Assembly (NCBI RefSeq): GCF_003590095.1
Contig: NC_039490.1
Location: 6,651,834-6,715,833, forward strand
Origin: Trichoplusia ni
Taxonomy: Eukaryota > Arthropoda > Insecta > Lepidoptera > Noctuidae
Direction of reading: 5' to 3'
Length of the DNA stretch: 64,000 nt
How positions within the stretch are numbered: the stretch's first letter is position 1; each line of letters starts with the position of its first letter. The translations under genes and the position numbers were made by a program. Below the pieces are notes generated by a model, which did not search any database, had not been told where the DNA came from, and saw only the letters and a program-made list of their open reading frames with translations. Positions 18,126-31,232 of this stretch are shown in pieces.

Positions 18126-20867
18126 GTTTGATTTATGTCTTTTTGACCATATAAGGACACTATTTTCAACAGCTGTTTAGATACTTAGCGTTGACAGGTG
18201 ACCGATTCATGATATCCTTGGTAGACTAAAATCTAGCCAAATCGCAAACAAAGATAAGAAAAGCTGTGTTCCTATCTTCGATAGCAATCAAAGAGATTGC
18301 TAAAAAGTATTGATTTTACAAGTCAAAGGCACTTGAGTTTGTCAAAAACGATAGTCATCAAATGTACAGGACATTTTATTGAATACGACTCCCGCATTAA
18401 GAATTTGAGTCCTTGTGCTACAGGGGTTTCACAAGCACACAAGTCAATTACATAAAGACACTCAGACTTAGGACAAGCATTTAATCATTCTACGTGGAGT
18501 TTGAACCCTCGACACGTCTCGCACAGTTGATTTGACTTTCTTACCATTCTGTTAACCATGCTGTCAAAAAGCAAGTAATACTTGCCAAGTTTCACACAAT
18601 AACTAGGTACCATCACAAGCACCAATAAAAAATGTTGACAACAACAAAACTATCTAACACGCAATCTAAATCTACTGAAAATGTAATCAAAATCTTTCAT
18701 AACTTTACTGAGATCAATAGTAGATAAAACGATACAATAAAACAAACATTAGTATTAAAAGTTTTACTATAAAACCGTCTTTATTACAAGGGGTTAAGGT
18801 CGATTTTAGAACTGTTTTGCTGATATAGTTGTAGGGTCCACTGTACTCGACAATCATTAGGTCCCTTTGCATACGGCAAAGTATGTAACTACGTGATTGC
18901 AGTGCCGATTGCTTTGGTGAGGCAGGGGTGATCAACCTTTGGTATGTACTTAGGTTTTAATTAATCAATACTTGTGTTTGGAAGTAATGAAAATAAGCCA
19001 ATACAATTTGGAGAACTTGACGTCGATAATATTTACTTAGTTTAAATGTTTTGTGTTTCCTAAGTTTTAGGAATGTCTTTGTTTATTCGTATTCCAGACA
19101 CAACAAAAATTCCACTTACATTAAATGTCAGTGGCCAGAATAATTGTGCTAACCGTGTTTCGCCAACCAGTGCCACTTGGTAAAGGTGAGACATGAGAAA
19201 AGTTCCTTGTCTCATTAGAACTCAAAATTAACTAAACATACAAATAAATTTACTGAAGTAAGGTAAAAATTTAGAACAAAAATATTGTTCACCCAGAAAA
19301 CAGCTATCCCAAAAAAACACTTCCCACAAAATGTTGACAGCCCCTGCACCAAGTTTACCCAGATTTAACCAACTATAATTGGTGTCGGCAGCTACCGCAA
19401 AATACACATAATTACAGCAACAATTGCCTCGCACTTAGCCTAGTATTATAGCTAAAGATAATACGGTAAACAAAATATAGTGCTGAAGCCCTTTTAAAAT
19501 ATAGCCTACAATTTATTTGCGAGATATAGGCATAAGAGATTTTTTTAATAAGTCTTTTTATAGGTACATGGTGTAGACACATACACGGGCACCATATTTT
19601 GAATCTAGGTTATCTCGCTATAATATTTTCCTTTAAAAGAATGTTAGGATAATTAAAAAAGTGTGTAAGTTGTAAATGTCACACAAGGTCAGTAAAAAAA
19701 AATTACGGACTCCTCTTTTCATCTATTTTTTATTTATGTATTTTTTTATCAAAAAAAGGATGTTTCAATATCAATAAGTTTTTTGATAACAACACTTGCA
19801 TTTTTGCAACATCCTGTATGTATATTGTATAAGTAACTACTGCGGTCAACAATCCGCTTAAGTAGTGTTAATAATACACTGTCCTATAAAATCTGTGTAT
19901 GTCTGGGTAATAATAGTGTACGGATTCATTTATTTGCTAGCACAACGAAAAGACTCTGATATTATTACTTTTAAAATTAAGTCGTACAACCAGCCCGTAA
20001 TTGACTCAAAAAGGTCTCCTATTCAGAAAAAAAATTGCGTGTGATTAAAATATATTTTTATTCAAGGAGGCTTATTTGACGCACTGTTAATTATGTATAT
20101 AGATTATTTGGTATTCATATTAAGTTTAATATAGTTTTCAAAACGAAAATATTAAATTAAAGAATAAAAAATTTAGGACTCTTATTTTCAACTTGCGAAG
20201 GTAGTTCTGACGGAGATTCGTCACTCTGCACAGATACTTAAAATTACGGCAAATTATTCACCGCAATAGAAAATTAATTTGCATTTTACCAACGCGGTTT
20301 TTACAGTTTAATTTGTAAAGGGCACTTAACCAATCAGTTATAATGTTCCTTAAAAAGATTTCTTGCTTATGGTTGATTTAAACTACTGGGCAACTCCTTC
20401 CGAACTTCATTTTCTTCGAAAGAAAAAAGGAAGAATCTAAAATCATCACTATAAAAACGGAAATTAATTATGTAGCCAAAATAACAGCAGTTAATACCTA
20501 GGTAGGTCGAGACCAGTAAGAACGTTGCACGCAAAGGGCCAATCCCACTATCTGCACTCACAATCGTTTAGATTACACTTGAAGCTAACGACGTGCTCTT
20601 TATACGACCAGTGAGGGTGCACGAATTGGTTTTTCTGCTCTTTAAACCCAAAAAATACTGTTATGGTGTCGGTTAGCATGTGTTTTTGCCAGCTTCCTTC
20701 TTTTTTTTTAGCTGATCAAGTCGTTAAAGTAATTCAGTAAAATATTACACAATTGAAAACAAATTAATGACAAAAACCGTTATCTTATTATGGTTAATTT
20801 ACAGAGTATATTAAATCAAGCTGAAACTAAAATGGCAAAGAATCAATAATTAATTAAGAACCATTAA
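18126..20867. other. Intergenic, AT-rich; one SINE
   Basis: No gene recognised. A degraded family A SINE lies at 18400-18560 (listed separately). A weak inverted repeat (GGATGTT/AACATCC) occupies about 19757-19815 within T- and A-runs. Otherwise nothing is seen. Confidence 0.6.
18400..18560 (-). mobile_element. SINE (family A), degraded
   Basis: Minus-strand body and head: GGGGTTTCACAAGCACACAA, GACACTCAGACTTAGGACAA, then a worn B box (GTTTGAACCCTCGACACGTC). It lacks a clear A box at its right end. Confidence 0.75.
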
Positions 20868-21030
20868 TATGGACGGACCAGATAAGAGCAGCTGTGGACA
20901 GTTCCCTGCACGTCTGCACCAGAAAGGCGGCCATCAGACAGGAATGGCAGCGTATTGTTAGGCGAGCCACTAACAGCTGAAATGACGACCACGACCACTC
21001 TGCCAAGAGTGCAACGACTAAGAAGAAGAA
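20868..21030 (+). mobile_element. LINE 3' end, 5'-truncated
   Basis: One frame reads WTDQIRAAVDSSLHVCTRKA AIRQEWQRIVRRATNS and then stops (TGA near 20981). This is the usual C-terminus of LINE reverse-transcriptase polyproteins ('RW.D.I......A.DR..W'). It is followed by a short 3' UTR ending in an AAG-rich tail (21019-21030), so this is a dead, strongly 5'-truncated copy. Confidence 0.7.
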
Positions 21031-23504
21031 TATGGACTTAGCACTCGGACACAAACAACTCAGGCCTCAAATAGTTGAGCTTTCAATTTTCATTAAACGA
21101 AAACAAGATCCATTCATCAATTTCATCTAATCTATCATCAGTTCATTGTCCTACATCCAAGTGTCACGTACATCAAATTCGAGATCACAAAATAATAAAA
21201 TACAACAGCCAACAACATGCACTCAAAAGGCAAACTCTTAAATTATGACTGTGCTATTTGTGGAAACGGGACAGCGCTATACACGTTATACAACAGTGTC
21301 TCTTTTCAACAAATGCAATACTATTTTATGAGGTGGCAGAGCCTCTCTGCGGTGACTTGTAATCTGTCGTTTATCCACTTATGTAGTGTTATGTAATTTG
21401 TAACCACAGAGCCTTATTAAGGTCATTTAAAATAATATGGCGGACAGAATTAGATGTAATTACTTGTTTATTACTCGCATACATCATTAAAACACGAAGG
21501 TTTATACGTAAGTAAGGCTGGGAGACGAATTACGCTAGCTATCATTATTTACCGTGGATTCATTTTAGCATGTACTATAATAGCCACAAAGGTAGCCGCT
21601 AACTTAGGTTAAACTAAGGATATCCCATTTATCATATAGCTTTGAACGTTTCAAATGACCTAACATTTCAGACAACAAGAATGGACTGGTCACAAAAAGA
21701 CACATTCAGCTAAAGTACCTAATAAGCGGTGAAGATGTTGTTATATGTGATCTTTGGCTTTCGAAAACTGCGCTGCTTAGTATTCTAATTTGAATAGAAT
21801 AAAAGATTTTCGTATTTGATTTTCAAAAAACTTAACCCCTGTCTTTAGTTACCATCGTCGTCTCCTATAACTGCCTATAAGCAACTAGGTCACCCATGGC
21901 CACGCTATATGAAGTATTCATATCCTTTCATAATTATAAAATTCCTTTCTTACTTGAAGTTTAAAGAGATTCTGATTTTAAGTCCTCGTGACCAAAGATC
22001 GCCCCATGAAACTGACACGAGTCCTTCCACAACCCATTTCAAAAAACCAAAAGACGCACTGTATCCCTACGACCGGGCCATACCCAGCAGTCGGGCGCAC
22101 GCACACATCCGGCCAGGATACGGCTTATATAACCCAGATTGTAAATCCGTAGCTAAAAGTATTTTTATTCGTCCACCTTGGGGTGAAACTAATTAGGAAT
22201 TTTCGTCCACTTACCGCCTTAAGTAAAACGCCATTAATCATAGCGGGGGCTGGCTCGGTTATTTTTGTTATTTTAAGTCGATATTGATCGTGAATTCATG
22301 TTTTCTTAAATAGTTTCCGAGTTTCCTGAAAATGTATTTCGTTTTATTGTGGGGCTGTATGTTAAAGAACATGTGAATGTAGAGAACATAGTTCCTCATA
22401 TATTCTTTTCCATATCCTGAATTTAAGATGTATCAGTTTTATATTTTTGCAATTATGTTTTGGACAATAATACCCTTATTGTGAAACTTTAATAAATCTT
22501 TTTTGTATTGATTAGTTATCAATATTGCTACAGAAGTTCATGATTTAATTTCCTACTTTCAATGTCATACATCTTATGAAGTATTTTTAAACTAAAACCT
22601 AGATATTCTTGCGAACAGTTAAACATCAGTCTCCTTCAACCATATCTAGCAGAAAGCTTAAAAACCAAGCTTCAAATTCCAGGAATTCGAGAAAAACCCT
22701 CATAATATTCAAAGCAGCTCGAACTAAAATGAGTGACAAAAACAGAAGCACTCGCTCAAGAATTTAACATTCATGCTACATTCTTGACAGTTGGCAAGAA
22801 ATAAAAGATCTGGAAAAGGGCGTATAACAAAGGACGAGTTACAAAGCTTTTGATAGCTCAAGTTATAAGAGAAAAGTGGAGAAAAATTACTCACATATGA
22901 CGCCTCGACGTATGTATTTGCTAAGCGTCTTCTGACTGAAATTTTCCTTTATTAAACCAAGGTAGGACTAGACGTGTCTCTTTCAAATCTGGCAGTTTTA
23001 CTTAAAAATAAGCTGTGGTGAAAACATAGCTTTATTGTATAATTTAACAACAATTTCTCATTTTTCATCTTTGCTTTTTTTTCGCCTCTTTGGTTTACGC
23101 AAGTTTGCCAGCGTAGCAGCAGAATAATTTGTTCTCCATAGGAATGACATTTTTTAAGCTCGCACCTAGAGTCATTATTGTAACGTCTTGTTGAGTGTTT
23201 GGATGGAATCTTTTGGTTTTAGTCTCAATAATAAAGAACCAAAAGCCAGTAACGAATTTAGAAATTATGAGCTATAGTCATAGAGCTATGGCGACTATCG
23301 TCTCAATTTATCTACTATCGTCGTCTACGACTATCTTCTTAAGTACCATCGGGTCAAAATACTGAAGCTTGATAAAAAAGCAAAAAAAAACTATTTCAAT
23401 TTTTGATAAATGGTAGCGTCTTATGACAATAGAATTAAATAATTTCTGACTAGCCGGATACATCAAAACTATAATCACATTTCTCGCTACCTTCTACATT
23501 TCAC
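21031..23504. other. Intergenic; a TATA-like motif
   Basis: No gene recognised. At about 22065-22150 a GC-richer patch carries GGCTTATATAACCCAG, a good TATA-like string, but no coding exon follows. From 22690 to 22880 the sequence is moderately complex without any recognised repeat or frame. Confidence 0.5.
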
Positions 23505-23595
23505 ACCACACAAGTGCGTGACCACGGCGTCACGCGCCGCTTCGCCCGGAAGTGGCCGGGGGGTGGGCGGGCGGGGAGGGGCCAACATATACCGA
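23505..23595. promoter_or_regulatory. Short GC island with GC-box runs
   Basis: An abrupt GC-rich block in AT-rich DNA. It contains GACCACGGCGTCACGCG, ACCCGGAAG-like GCCCGGAAGTGG (ETS-type core GGAAGT) and a G-run, GGGGGTGGGCGGGCGGGGAG, of the Sp1/KLF kind. No gene start is visible next to it, so promoter or enhancer is only an inference. Confidence 0.4.
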
Positions 23596-23804
23596 ATTAT
23601 GGAAATTTTGTAACATTACTGCCCTGGCCTATACTGACCATAGTAGCCATAGCTAATGATTTACGTAAGTCGTTAACTCAACATTTCTTTTTAATATTTA
23701 CGGTAGACCGCACGTCTGTGGTTAAAGGTAGAATAAAGGTTTTATGTGTTAAGTTTTGATTTGAATGAGCTTTATGTACAATGTAATAAAAATATTTTAT
23801 ACAC

Positions 23805-23990
23805 GTCCGATTGGTGGGAACAGGCCTCTTCCCTTATAGGGAAAGTTTGAGCATTTGATCATTACGCTGACTCGCTCCGGGTTTGCGATTTCAGATTATT
23901 CTAATATTTGGAATCCAGGTTTGCTTATGATTGTTTCCTTCACCGTTTGTCAGCGGTGTCTTAGAATACAACATGCAAATAACTTTGAAA
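23805..23990 (-). mobile_element. LINE-type repeat fragment
   Basis: Contains CCGATTGGTGGGAACAGGCC, TTCCCTTATAGGGAAA and TTTCCTTCACCGTTTG in the order seen in common lepidopteran LINE 3' regions. It carries no coding potential. Confidence 0.55.
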
Positions 23991-26350
23991 CAGCCACATT
24001 GGTACTTCAATAGCTCTAAATGACAATTCCTAATTACAGGAACCCATTATATATAAGACTGAATATATAAAAGCAAAGCGAAAACAGTTTAGTATGACCA
24101 ATATTATATGAAGCTTCTTTAAGTCCTTTTTGATCAAAGAGAATATTATAATATGTTTAATGAGTGCTGCTGTAGATATAGAAACTGGCCAAACGGAATT
24201 TGATATTTTGTATTTAATTAAGACATGAGAGTTCAAGAAAATACGTAATATAGCCTTGTTTTAGTCCTAAATGCAAAAGCACTCTGCATTTTCCCCAAAA
24301 ACCTCCACAAAAGTCCAACAACCCCAAACATGATTTAGCAAATACAATCAATAACCGAAAGGGTGTTTCAAGAAAGCACTCAAGTAATCTCGATAATACC
24401 TTTAACCACGTGTACTGCGAACAATCAATAGTTTCCTTTGAAAATGAATAAATAACGTTGGTGCCTGAATGCCTGTCAGCCCCTGTGTGGGCGCCATTAA
24501 GGCGGAGTATCGACCGAGCGTGTTGTGGAATTTACGTACACAGGCTGTTTATTAATATCCGATATGTGTGACCTATATTTACAATTGTATCGTATTTTTT
24601 AAGTAATACGTAATATGAGGTAGGTACCTATGATAAGAAGTAGCTACATGAGAAGTTAAAACTGGCTTAACTGTCTATCTACTAGTGGCAAGTTAGCAAG
24701 CAATTTCCACAAACGCAACCGACTCTATAATAACATAAGACATTTAAGGTTATTTTGTGATCCGACTCACAAGGATAATTTTGACGGCACTCATTCATGG
24801 ATTTTTTTTGCTTGGGTAAGTTAAAATCGAAGTCAGCGAGGCAGACCCAGACGGAAATGGCTTGATGATTAGGATTCGTTTTTATCGAACTGAACATTCG
24901 CTTCTCATGTGAGAGACAAGTAGAAGAAGAGTAAGGAGGCCTTTGCTCAGCAGTGGGACATTCTAGGCTTGTAATAATATTTTGTCTGAGTATAATTATA
25001 ATAGATACGACAAGCGACTTTTATGCCAAAATAGCCTATTTGAAAGACATAAAATATATGGATTTTTCCCTTACAAGTATTTCCACAACACCATCATGAT
25101 TATGTCATTACCTCCCTTTCCCTTTTACCATAGCTATAGGTGAATAGTTGGTAACGGTGTTAGGGCATGGTGTAACAATGGGTTAGCCACACAATGGCCT
25201 GACGTGCGCACATGCGGACGGAATGACAATGTCGATGGCGCGGATCGCCGGCGCCTGGCGGTGGGGTCACAGTCATGGCGGGTAGAGAAACTTTATAGTA
25301 ACTATTATGAAAATGATTCATTATTAAATGATGCGAAGTTTTACTCACGCGTATTTATAGGGATTGCCCGACTAGTTTCAGACCCAACCGGAGTTAATAA
25401 TGAACAGACGCGGTGGGTTCGTGAATTGGACGTTCGATAGTATTAATAATAATAAAATATACAACAGAAACTGTGATTGATAATGACAACTTTGTATATT
25501 TCTATTACAAAAATCTCTCCAATTGATTAAGGGGTTGTAGTGTGTCGAGGATAATTCGGTCCTTATGAGTATGCACATAAAAAATAACCATATAATTTTC
25601 CCCAATTAATACCAAGAAAGCAGTCTCGATTTGCATATGAATAACGTCCTGATCACCTGATATTCTACATGTGTTTTAAGCCGAAGCGGGGTTTATCCAT
25701 TTATAATTTTACGAACGTAAATATTTAACTGATTTATATAGCGAAAATCGCGTCAAACAGCGGCGCCTGGAAGAAAAAATTGGAAGCTATTGCCAAACAC
25801 TGGAATGGAATAAAATAGAATCATATACATTGGCTTACACTGGCACCACACCCATTGGCACAGGCGTGTAGGAAATCTCACGCAAATCTCATTTTCATTC
25901 GCTTCACCGTCTGGTAGCGGCGGTTATCAATAACACCAACCATTGTATGGTTATTGAGCATTATGTATAATTGAGAATTTGTTGGAAGTCGAATCAAGTC
26001 TTTGTTGGATAGCTCATGGTTATAATAATGTTCTGACCAATTTTCGGCTACGCAATATACCAGTAACACAGCGTTCTGACCCTACAGAGGGTCATAATAG
26101 TTTCGTAAATGTGAATGAAAAGAATTTAATACAATTATAACTAAATTAACGAAGGTTAGATAAAAAAAGAACAAAACATTCGCGTCTAATGATGCACATC
26201 AATACCACGACTATGGCATACTAGAAATATTATAAAACAAGAATTACACGCTCAATAATTAGTAGGTACTACGTTTGTCGAGCCAAAAATAACAAAACAA
26301 AAAAATATCCAAAAATTGTGTAAAAAATTGTAGTATTTTTAAAAGCAAAA
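23991..26350. other. Intergenic; one LINE tail
   Basis: No gene recognised. At 24905-24970 a short LINE 3' end reads GGAGGCCTTTGCTCAGCAGT GGGACATT, the typical tail of lepidopteran LINEs. A GC-richer, noncoding patch occurs at 24470-24535. A short GC-rich patch at 25200-25275 also has no support as a gene. Confidence 0.5.
26340..26350 (-). terminator. Pol III T-run terminator of the 5S gene
   Basis: Minus-strand TTTTGCTTTT immediately after the 5S 3' end, continued by more T's. Four or more T's suffice to stop Pol III. Confidence 0.7.
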
Positions 26351-26469
26351 AGCCAACGACACGCGGTATTCCCAGGCGGTCACCCATCCAAGTACTAACC
26401 GCGCCCGATGTTGCTTAACTTCGGTGATCGGACGAGAACCGGTGTATTCAACGTGGTATGGACGTTGGC
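26351..26469 (-). rRNA. 5S ribosomal RNA gene
   Basis: Read on the minus strand from 26469 it starts GCCAACGTCCATACCACGTT and ends TGTCGTTGGCT, 119 bases, the normal 5S length. The 5' GCCAACG and 3' CGTTGGC ends pair as helix I. The internal promoter blocks are intact (GTTAAGCAACATCGGGCGCG; TTAGTACTTGGATGGGTGAC), and T-runs follow directly (TTTTTGCTTTT), a Pol III terminator. No substitution is obvious by eye. It is a single dispersed copy in this window. It looks functional, although insect genomes also scatter 5S pseudogenes. Confidence 0.93.
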
Positions 26470-26783
26470 GAGAGAGTAGATGAAATTATCAAACATTATT
26501 CGAGCAAACATCGTGGATAAACATTGAGTTCTTTTACATTTTTCGGAATCTCTTCCGTCAACGCGGTCTTTATCCCACGCGGGGATCGAATGCGCATCAC
26601 TTTACATAGTAGACCCGTATCGCCCAAGTAGCGTGGCGTCTACTCTTTAAAGTTCGCGATAAATAATGAAATTTTCAGACATTTATTTTCAATCGTTTCA
26701 GTGTGAGGATATGAACCGAATCATGAAAAAGCTTTAAAAATTAGTCCATTATATTTATATGTGTGGGTATATTATATTTGTTA

Positions 26784-26990
26784 CTAGCTGTTGTACACGG
26801 CTTCCTTTGCCTGAACATTTTTTTGACAAATTTCATAAATTTCTGAAGTCACATAAAAGCCTAAGTATTTATTAATCCAAGATGTCAGCTATTCTCGCTC
26901 AGCTACAAACTTAATACCGAATTTCATCAGAATCGATCCAGGCGTAAACAGATAACATATACAAATACAAACCAAATCAAGATGATAACT
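26784..26990 (-). mobile_element. Non-autonomous Helitron, degraded
   Basis: On the minus strand it ends GGAAGCCGTGTACAACAGCTAG followed by T, the family's GC-richer 3' hairpin region plus CTAG. The right (5') end near 26990 is not resolved. It shares 'TTCATCAGAATCGATCCAGGCG', a version of the internal Helitron string 'AAAATCGGTTCAG'. Confidence 0.6.
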
Positions 26991-27499
26991 GTGATTGTTT
27001 CTTGTCACCAAATAATACTACATATTTCCAATCAATCGTACCCACCCGAGCGGATACGAAAACAACCGAGCAATTCCGAACGTGTACGAATAGACGTCAA
27101 GTTCTATTTAATTAAATACTCTGAGCAAGCATTTTAAGTATTCACAGTAATATTTGATTCTATCATGTCATACATTCATTTATTCACTCCTACATTTATA
27201 TGAAAACTATTGTTGAATACAAATGATTAAATACACAGTAACCTAGTCGTATAATAAAGTAATATTATTCTTTAAACAATAAGGCGTTGTGATAGACTAT
27301 AAAATAAATTACAGCTGAATTGTTTGTTGTATGGGTATTTGTTTAACAAGCTTTTGTTTTCTGCTTGGTGAATCAAAGAAGATTTATTTATTTTTCTGTT
27401 TATTAATCTTTTAATTATGAGCTCTATTCCTTTATAAATAAGAAACGATTCAACTGCATGGATAGCCGAGTGTGTATTTTTGTGTTTATGTGATTTGAG

Positions 27500-27612
27500 C
27501 CTGTGCCTCGGGGAGTTTCACATACATTCAGATCACGTGCGCAAAAGTACATGTATTCGTAGATCACACAAATATTTGTCCTACGCGGGTTCGAACCTAC
27601 AACACATTACGC
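27500..27612 (-). mobile_element. SINE (family A), partial
   Basis: Minus-strand copy with TTTCACATACATTCAGATCA, TATTTGTCCTACGCGGGTTC GAACC and the block after it; head truncated. It lies directly next to a second copy in the same orientation. Confidence 0.75.
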
Positions 27613-27639
27613 TCAGTGAGTTTCTTTCTTTTCCTTTTT

Positions 27640-27842
27640 AAGATAACGACTCCTGCATTCAGGAATTTAATTCTTGCGTCATGAGGGGTTTCAAAATCAT
27701 TCAAGTCAAAGACACCCAGAAACAGAACTAGCATTCGTGGATCACAAAAAAAACGCTGGTCGCATGCGGGATTCGAACCCGCGACACGTCGTGCACAGTC
27801 GGGCTGGCGCGGTTACCTCAACCACTCGGCTATTTACGCAGA
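27640..27842 (-). mobile_element. SINE (family A), near full length
   Basis: The best-preserved family A copy. On the minus strand the head reads ATAGCCGAGTGGTTGAGGTA (A box), then GTGCACGACGTGTCGCGGGT TCGAATCCCGC (B box GGTTCGAATCC). It is followed by the body and GGGGTTTCAAAATCATTCAA region ending at about 27645. The head is Ser/Leu-tRNA-like. Confidence 0.85.
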
Positions 27843-29224
27843 CAATTTTGCTACTAATAAGCTCCGTTTTTACCCTACATATAACACTGTTAGAAACAGC
27901 TACTTAAATACAATTCTCCGAAATGGTACTTACTTACGTCACTAAAGTTTCGTGTAAGTGTGACCTATGGTTCCGACCCCGTCCATTAGTTTCTCCAACA
28001 TTTATGCATCTTTAACTAGCTTTCCTTCAGCCACGGTCTTGACCTTTACATGGACATCTATAAGGGCTGAGTGACCTTCAAATTGTAAACGAGTTTACAA
28101 ATGTATCGTAGTTTTAATATCATTAATATTACACGCAGTAGCGTATCCGAAGTTCTTCCTGCGTGTTGAAGAAACATTATTGTAATATTGTGAGGATCAT
28201 TTATAATTGAATGATGAAACTATTTATTGACTCGTTCTTATCGGGATTTGAAAATCAAGATAAGTAATTTAAAAAATTGCTACGTCTCATGATTAAGGAC
28301 TCCGCTAGAGTCTAAAATTAGTCTTGTGTCCCGGTAAATACGCATGGTTTAACCTTTGCATTATTTTTTAATATTATTTATTGTATTTAGTTGTGGAAGC
28401 GTGACAGCACGTTAAATAACATAGGCGTGTCTTGAAATCGGTAGGTAGAAATTAACAGAGTTAACAAAAAATAAAATCGAAGTATTTAAATTATTTCATT
28501 ATAAAAAATATAGGTAATTGATTTTAACTATCAAAATTTCAAAATTTCTTCTTAAAATACAGCGGAAATGTATTCCCGTCTTTACGATACAAACCGACGG
28601 TTACACTTAATTTTTATTTCAGTTGTTGCTACGCTATCTTTCTTTAAAACTTTGTCTAATAAAAATGAATTACATCTAAAACTGTTAACATCTTACTTCA
28701 ACCGACTTCACAAGTTTTTGCGAGCATCCGTTACAGTTTTTCAACGTGCACGCCCACCACGAGCTTTTGAAACGGTACCTTTGCATTTATCTGAGCGAGA
28801 TGCAACTAAGCGCAGTGTATCGCTATCCTGCTCTAATAATGACCGCAGACCCACTTTAAGTAGTCATGGTTCAAGTATATAGGTAGAAATAACTCGGTCA
28901 GTACGTCTGTGCGTGATTGCATTATAAAGAAAATGAAACATTATTCTGCTGTTATCTACTGAAACGTGTTGTAATTATTTATAACTGTACTACAGATAAT
29001 TGTTTGTAGATCAATTGTCTTGTTTTTCTCAGCCTTGGGTTTTCAACGCATTTCTTTTGATAAGTGTTTTATAGAAGAAATTGTTAGTCAAAAAATGTTT
29101 TCAAACGTTTACTTTTTTTTTGGATTTTTTTTAACTTTTTAAGGTTTTTTTGGGAATAAGATTTTGAATGCTGTTAAGGAGAAATTAAATTTATTTCTTC
29201 TACTAAAACTGATCGTCCCATGAT

Positions 29225-29445
29225 AGTTTAGTATGACTGATTATCAGAGGTTGTGGGTTCGATTCTCACCCAGGACAAAGATTGGTGTGATAGGTACGAT
29301 TTAAATCTTTTTTCCATCTCTGGCTGTAATTATCTAGTTTACCTATGTATTTAGAAATATTTATGGTTATCAAGTATTCCCCTATTCATAACACAAGGTT
29401 TCCTTACTTTGACAATAGATGGCGTTATACATTATAAGGGTATGA
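29225..29445 (+). mobile_element. SINE (family B), tRNA-headed
   Basis: Contains the B box GGTTCGATTCTCACCCAGGA and a body ending ACAATAGATGGCGTTATACAT. A second copy with an intact A box is at 47286-47530. The A box here (TAGTATGACTGA) is worn. Confidence 0.75.
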
Positions 29446-29989
29446 ATACAAGATATTATTAGTTTATTTTAAATATCATTATGCCCTGTATTTTCGCATA
29501 CGTGGGATCAGTGACTTCAACCTTAACAAAGCTTATATAATAAATACAAAAACTTGTCAAGTCAATTAATAAAATAATCTTTTGATCCATTGTTTTACAC
29601 CTAGAATCGATATTATCATCAATCATTGTCATAACAGAGAGCGTTATCTAATAAATTAATGATGTATTATTTACATATATTCAAGCATTGTCTAATAATT
29701 TATATGTCAAAAGAAACTGATAACAGTTGGAAAAAATGAAATCTATTGTTTTTTTTAATTTAATTTCAAATGCACAATGTCATATGTTTTTTTTTTGTTG
29801 GGCTCTGTAGCCAAACAGCCGTACAAGCACTCCGTCCAGGCTGAATCTTTTGAAATGTGATAGACTTCTTAATAATGTTTATGGATAAAGTATTTTTGTT
29901 GCAATTATAATAATAATATTTTATTTCATAAACTATTATAACGACAAATAACAAAAACCGAAGTTTAGCAATGACAAAAAACATTTTGT

Positions 29990-30215
29990 CGAGTGGCGTA
30001 CGCACCGGTTTCAAGGTGACGCTAGCTCTGAGGTCCCGGGTTCGATCCCCAGTCGGGTTAATGTAAGAATTCTTATTTCTACATTGTCTCGGGTCTGGGT
30101 GTTTGTGGTACCTTCGTTGTATCTGAATTCCATAACACAAGTGCTTTAGCAACTTACTTTGGGTTCAGAACAATGTGTGTGATGTTGTCCGCATTTATTT
30201 ATTTATTTTGGTCTG
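29990..30215 (+). mobile_element. SINE (family C), near full length
   Basis: Head GTCGAGTGGCGTACGCACCG ... GGTCCCGGGTTCGATCCCC (B box), body CATTGTCTCGGGTCTGGGTG, and an (ATTT)n tail at 30195-30212. An almost complete copy in opposite orientation lies at 45254-45478. A 128-codon minus frame across it is a by-product of the SINE. Confidence 0.85.
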
Positions 30216-31230
30216 ACAAAAAGCTAGATTTTTTTAGATTTTTATTGCTAATTGTTGTTAATGCTAATATGTGTATGGCATTCTTGATGTCGCAAGTAAA
30301 CGCACGCACACGCACTTGACCAGCTGTAAATTTGCTGTAAATACGCCCTTAAAAAAACCTTCACTCTAAAAAAAACAATCTTTTAAAGTCTAGTATCACC
30401 ATACCACATTATTTTTATTGTAGTCGGTTAAGTACAATCCAGTATTCCATAATAATAACATGTTATATAGTTATATTCACAGAAATGAACACATGACTCT
30501 ATATTCAGTACACAAATACAACAAATGTTGTTTTTCCGGTTTTTCAAACTGGCAACTCGACAACTAATATAGTATTTTTTTCTAGACACACCATTTTTGG
30601 ACTGAACATTCTGTCACTATTTTTATACGTTGAGTACTGACTATATTTATATCAGCTTTTCTAGACAAGTGACTAAAAGGATGACGACTGGGTGTTAAAA
30701 GGAAAAATTGATAATAATTTATTTATTAGTTAATTAGAAAACGTTTAAAAATTAGAAAATTAATTTAGTCACTTAGTTAGATAATTAAAAAATATGAGAC
30801 AGGTATTTTTGCACTGCTTTAAAGTTTAGGCTTAGGGAGCGTTTGATGTAACGATTTTGTAAAATTTGTCCACAACTGTAATTGGGATAGAACCTGCACT
30901 TCGTGCATATAATTCCTTGTTTGCAACAGCAAGGAAACCACGACTATGAAATAAACAAATTATTTTTCAACTCGGCTATCCAATACAAAACGTTTAGGAA
31001 TCAAAACAACCTCATTTAAAACTACAATACTAAGTCCACACTTAATTTACAAGAAAATTAGGTCAAATGACTCAGCAATACATTGTTAAGCTTATTGATA
31101 TGAAAACACAAAACAGACTCATTTGATATTCCCGCCAACGCATAGATAGAACTAAATTAAGGTACCAGTCGCCTCTATAGAACGCCTAAACAATAGCTAA
31201 AACTATCCTACCTTTAGTACAAAAAACCAC
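30216..31230. other. Intergenic; MITE-related fragment
   Basis: No gene recognised. 30672-30880 is a diverged, truncated copy of the TIR element at 40025-40334: it shares GATGACGACTGGGTGTTAAA, TAGTTAGATAATTAAAAAAT and CTGCTTTAAAGTTTAGG. The remainder is AT-rich. Confidence 0.6.
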
Positions 31231-31232
31231 AC

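Larger units (their letters stand above)
26991..29224. other. Intergenic with two SINEs
   Basis: No gene recognised apart from the two family A SINEs at 27500-27612 and 27640-27842. The 28561-28881 frame (about 104 codons) has no recognisable similarity and passes through a common repeat motif (ACTTCAACCGACTTC), so it was not called. Confidence 0.55.

Noticed and set aside
27640..27842. tRNA gene call on the minus strand
   Set aside because: A and B boxes are present, but the head is interrupted by a SINE-specific block and the copies share a long non-tRNA body.
28568..28882. 104-codon plus-strand frame
   Set aside because: No recognisable domain and includes a common dispersed-repeat motif (CAACCGACTTC).
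29766..30152. 128-codon minus-strand frame
   Set aside because: Runs across a family C SINE and its AT-rich flank; no protein domain.
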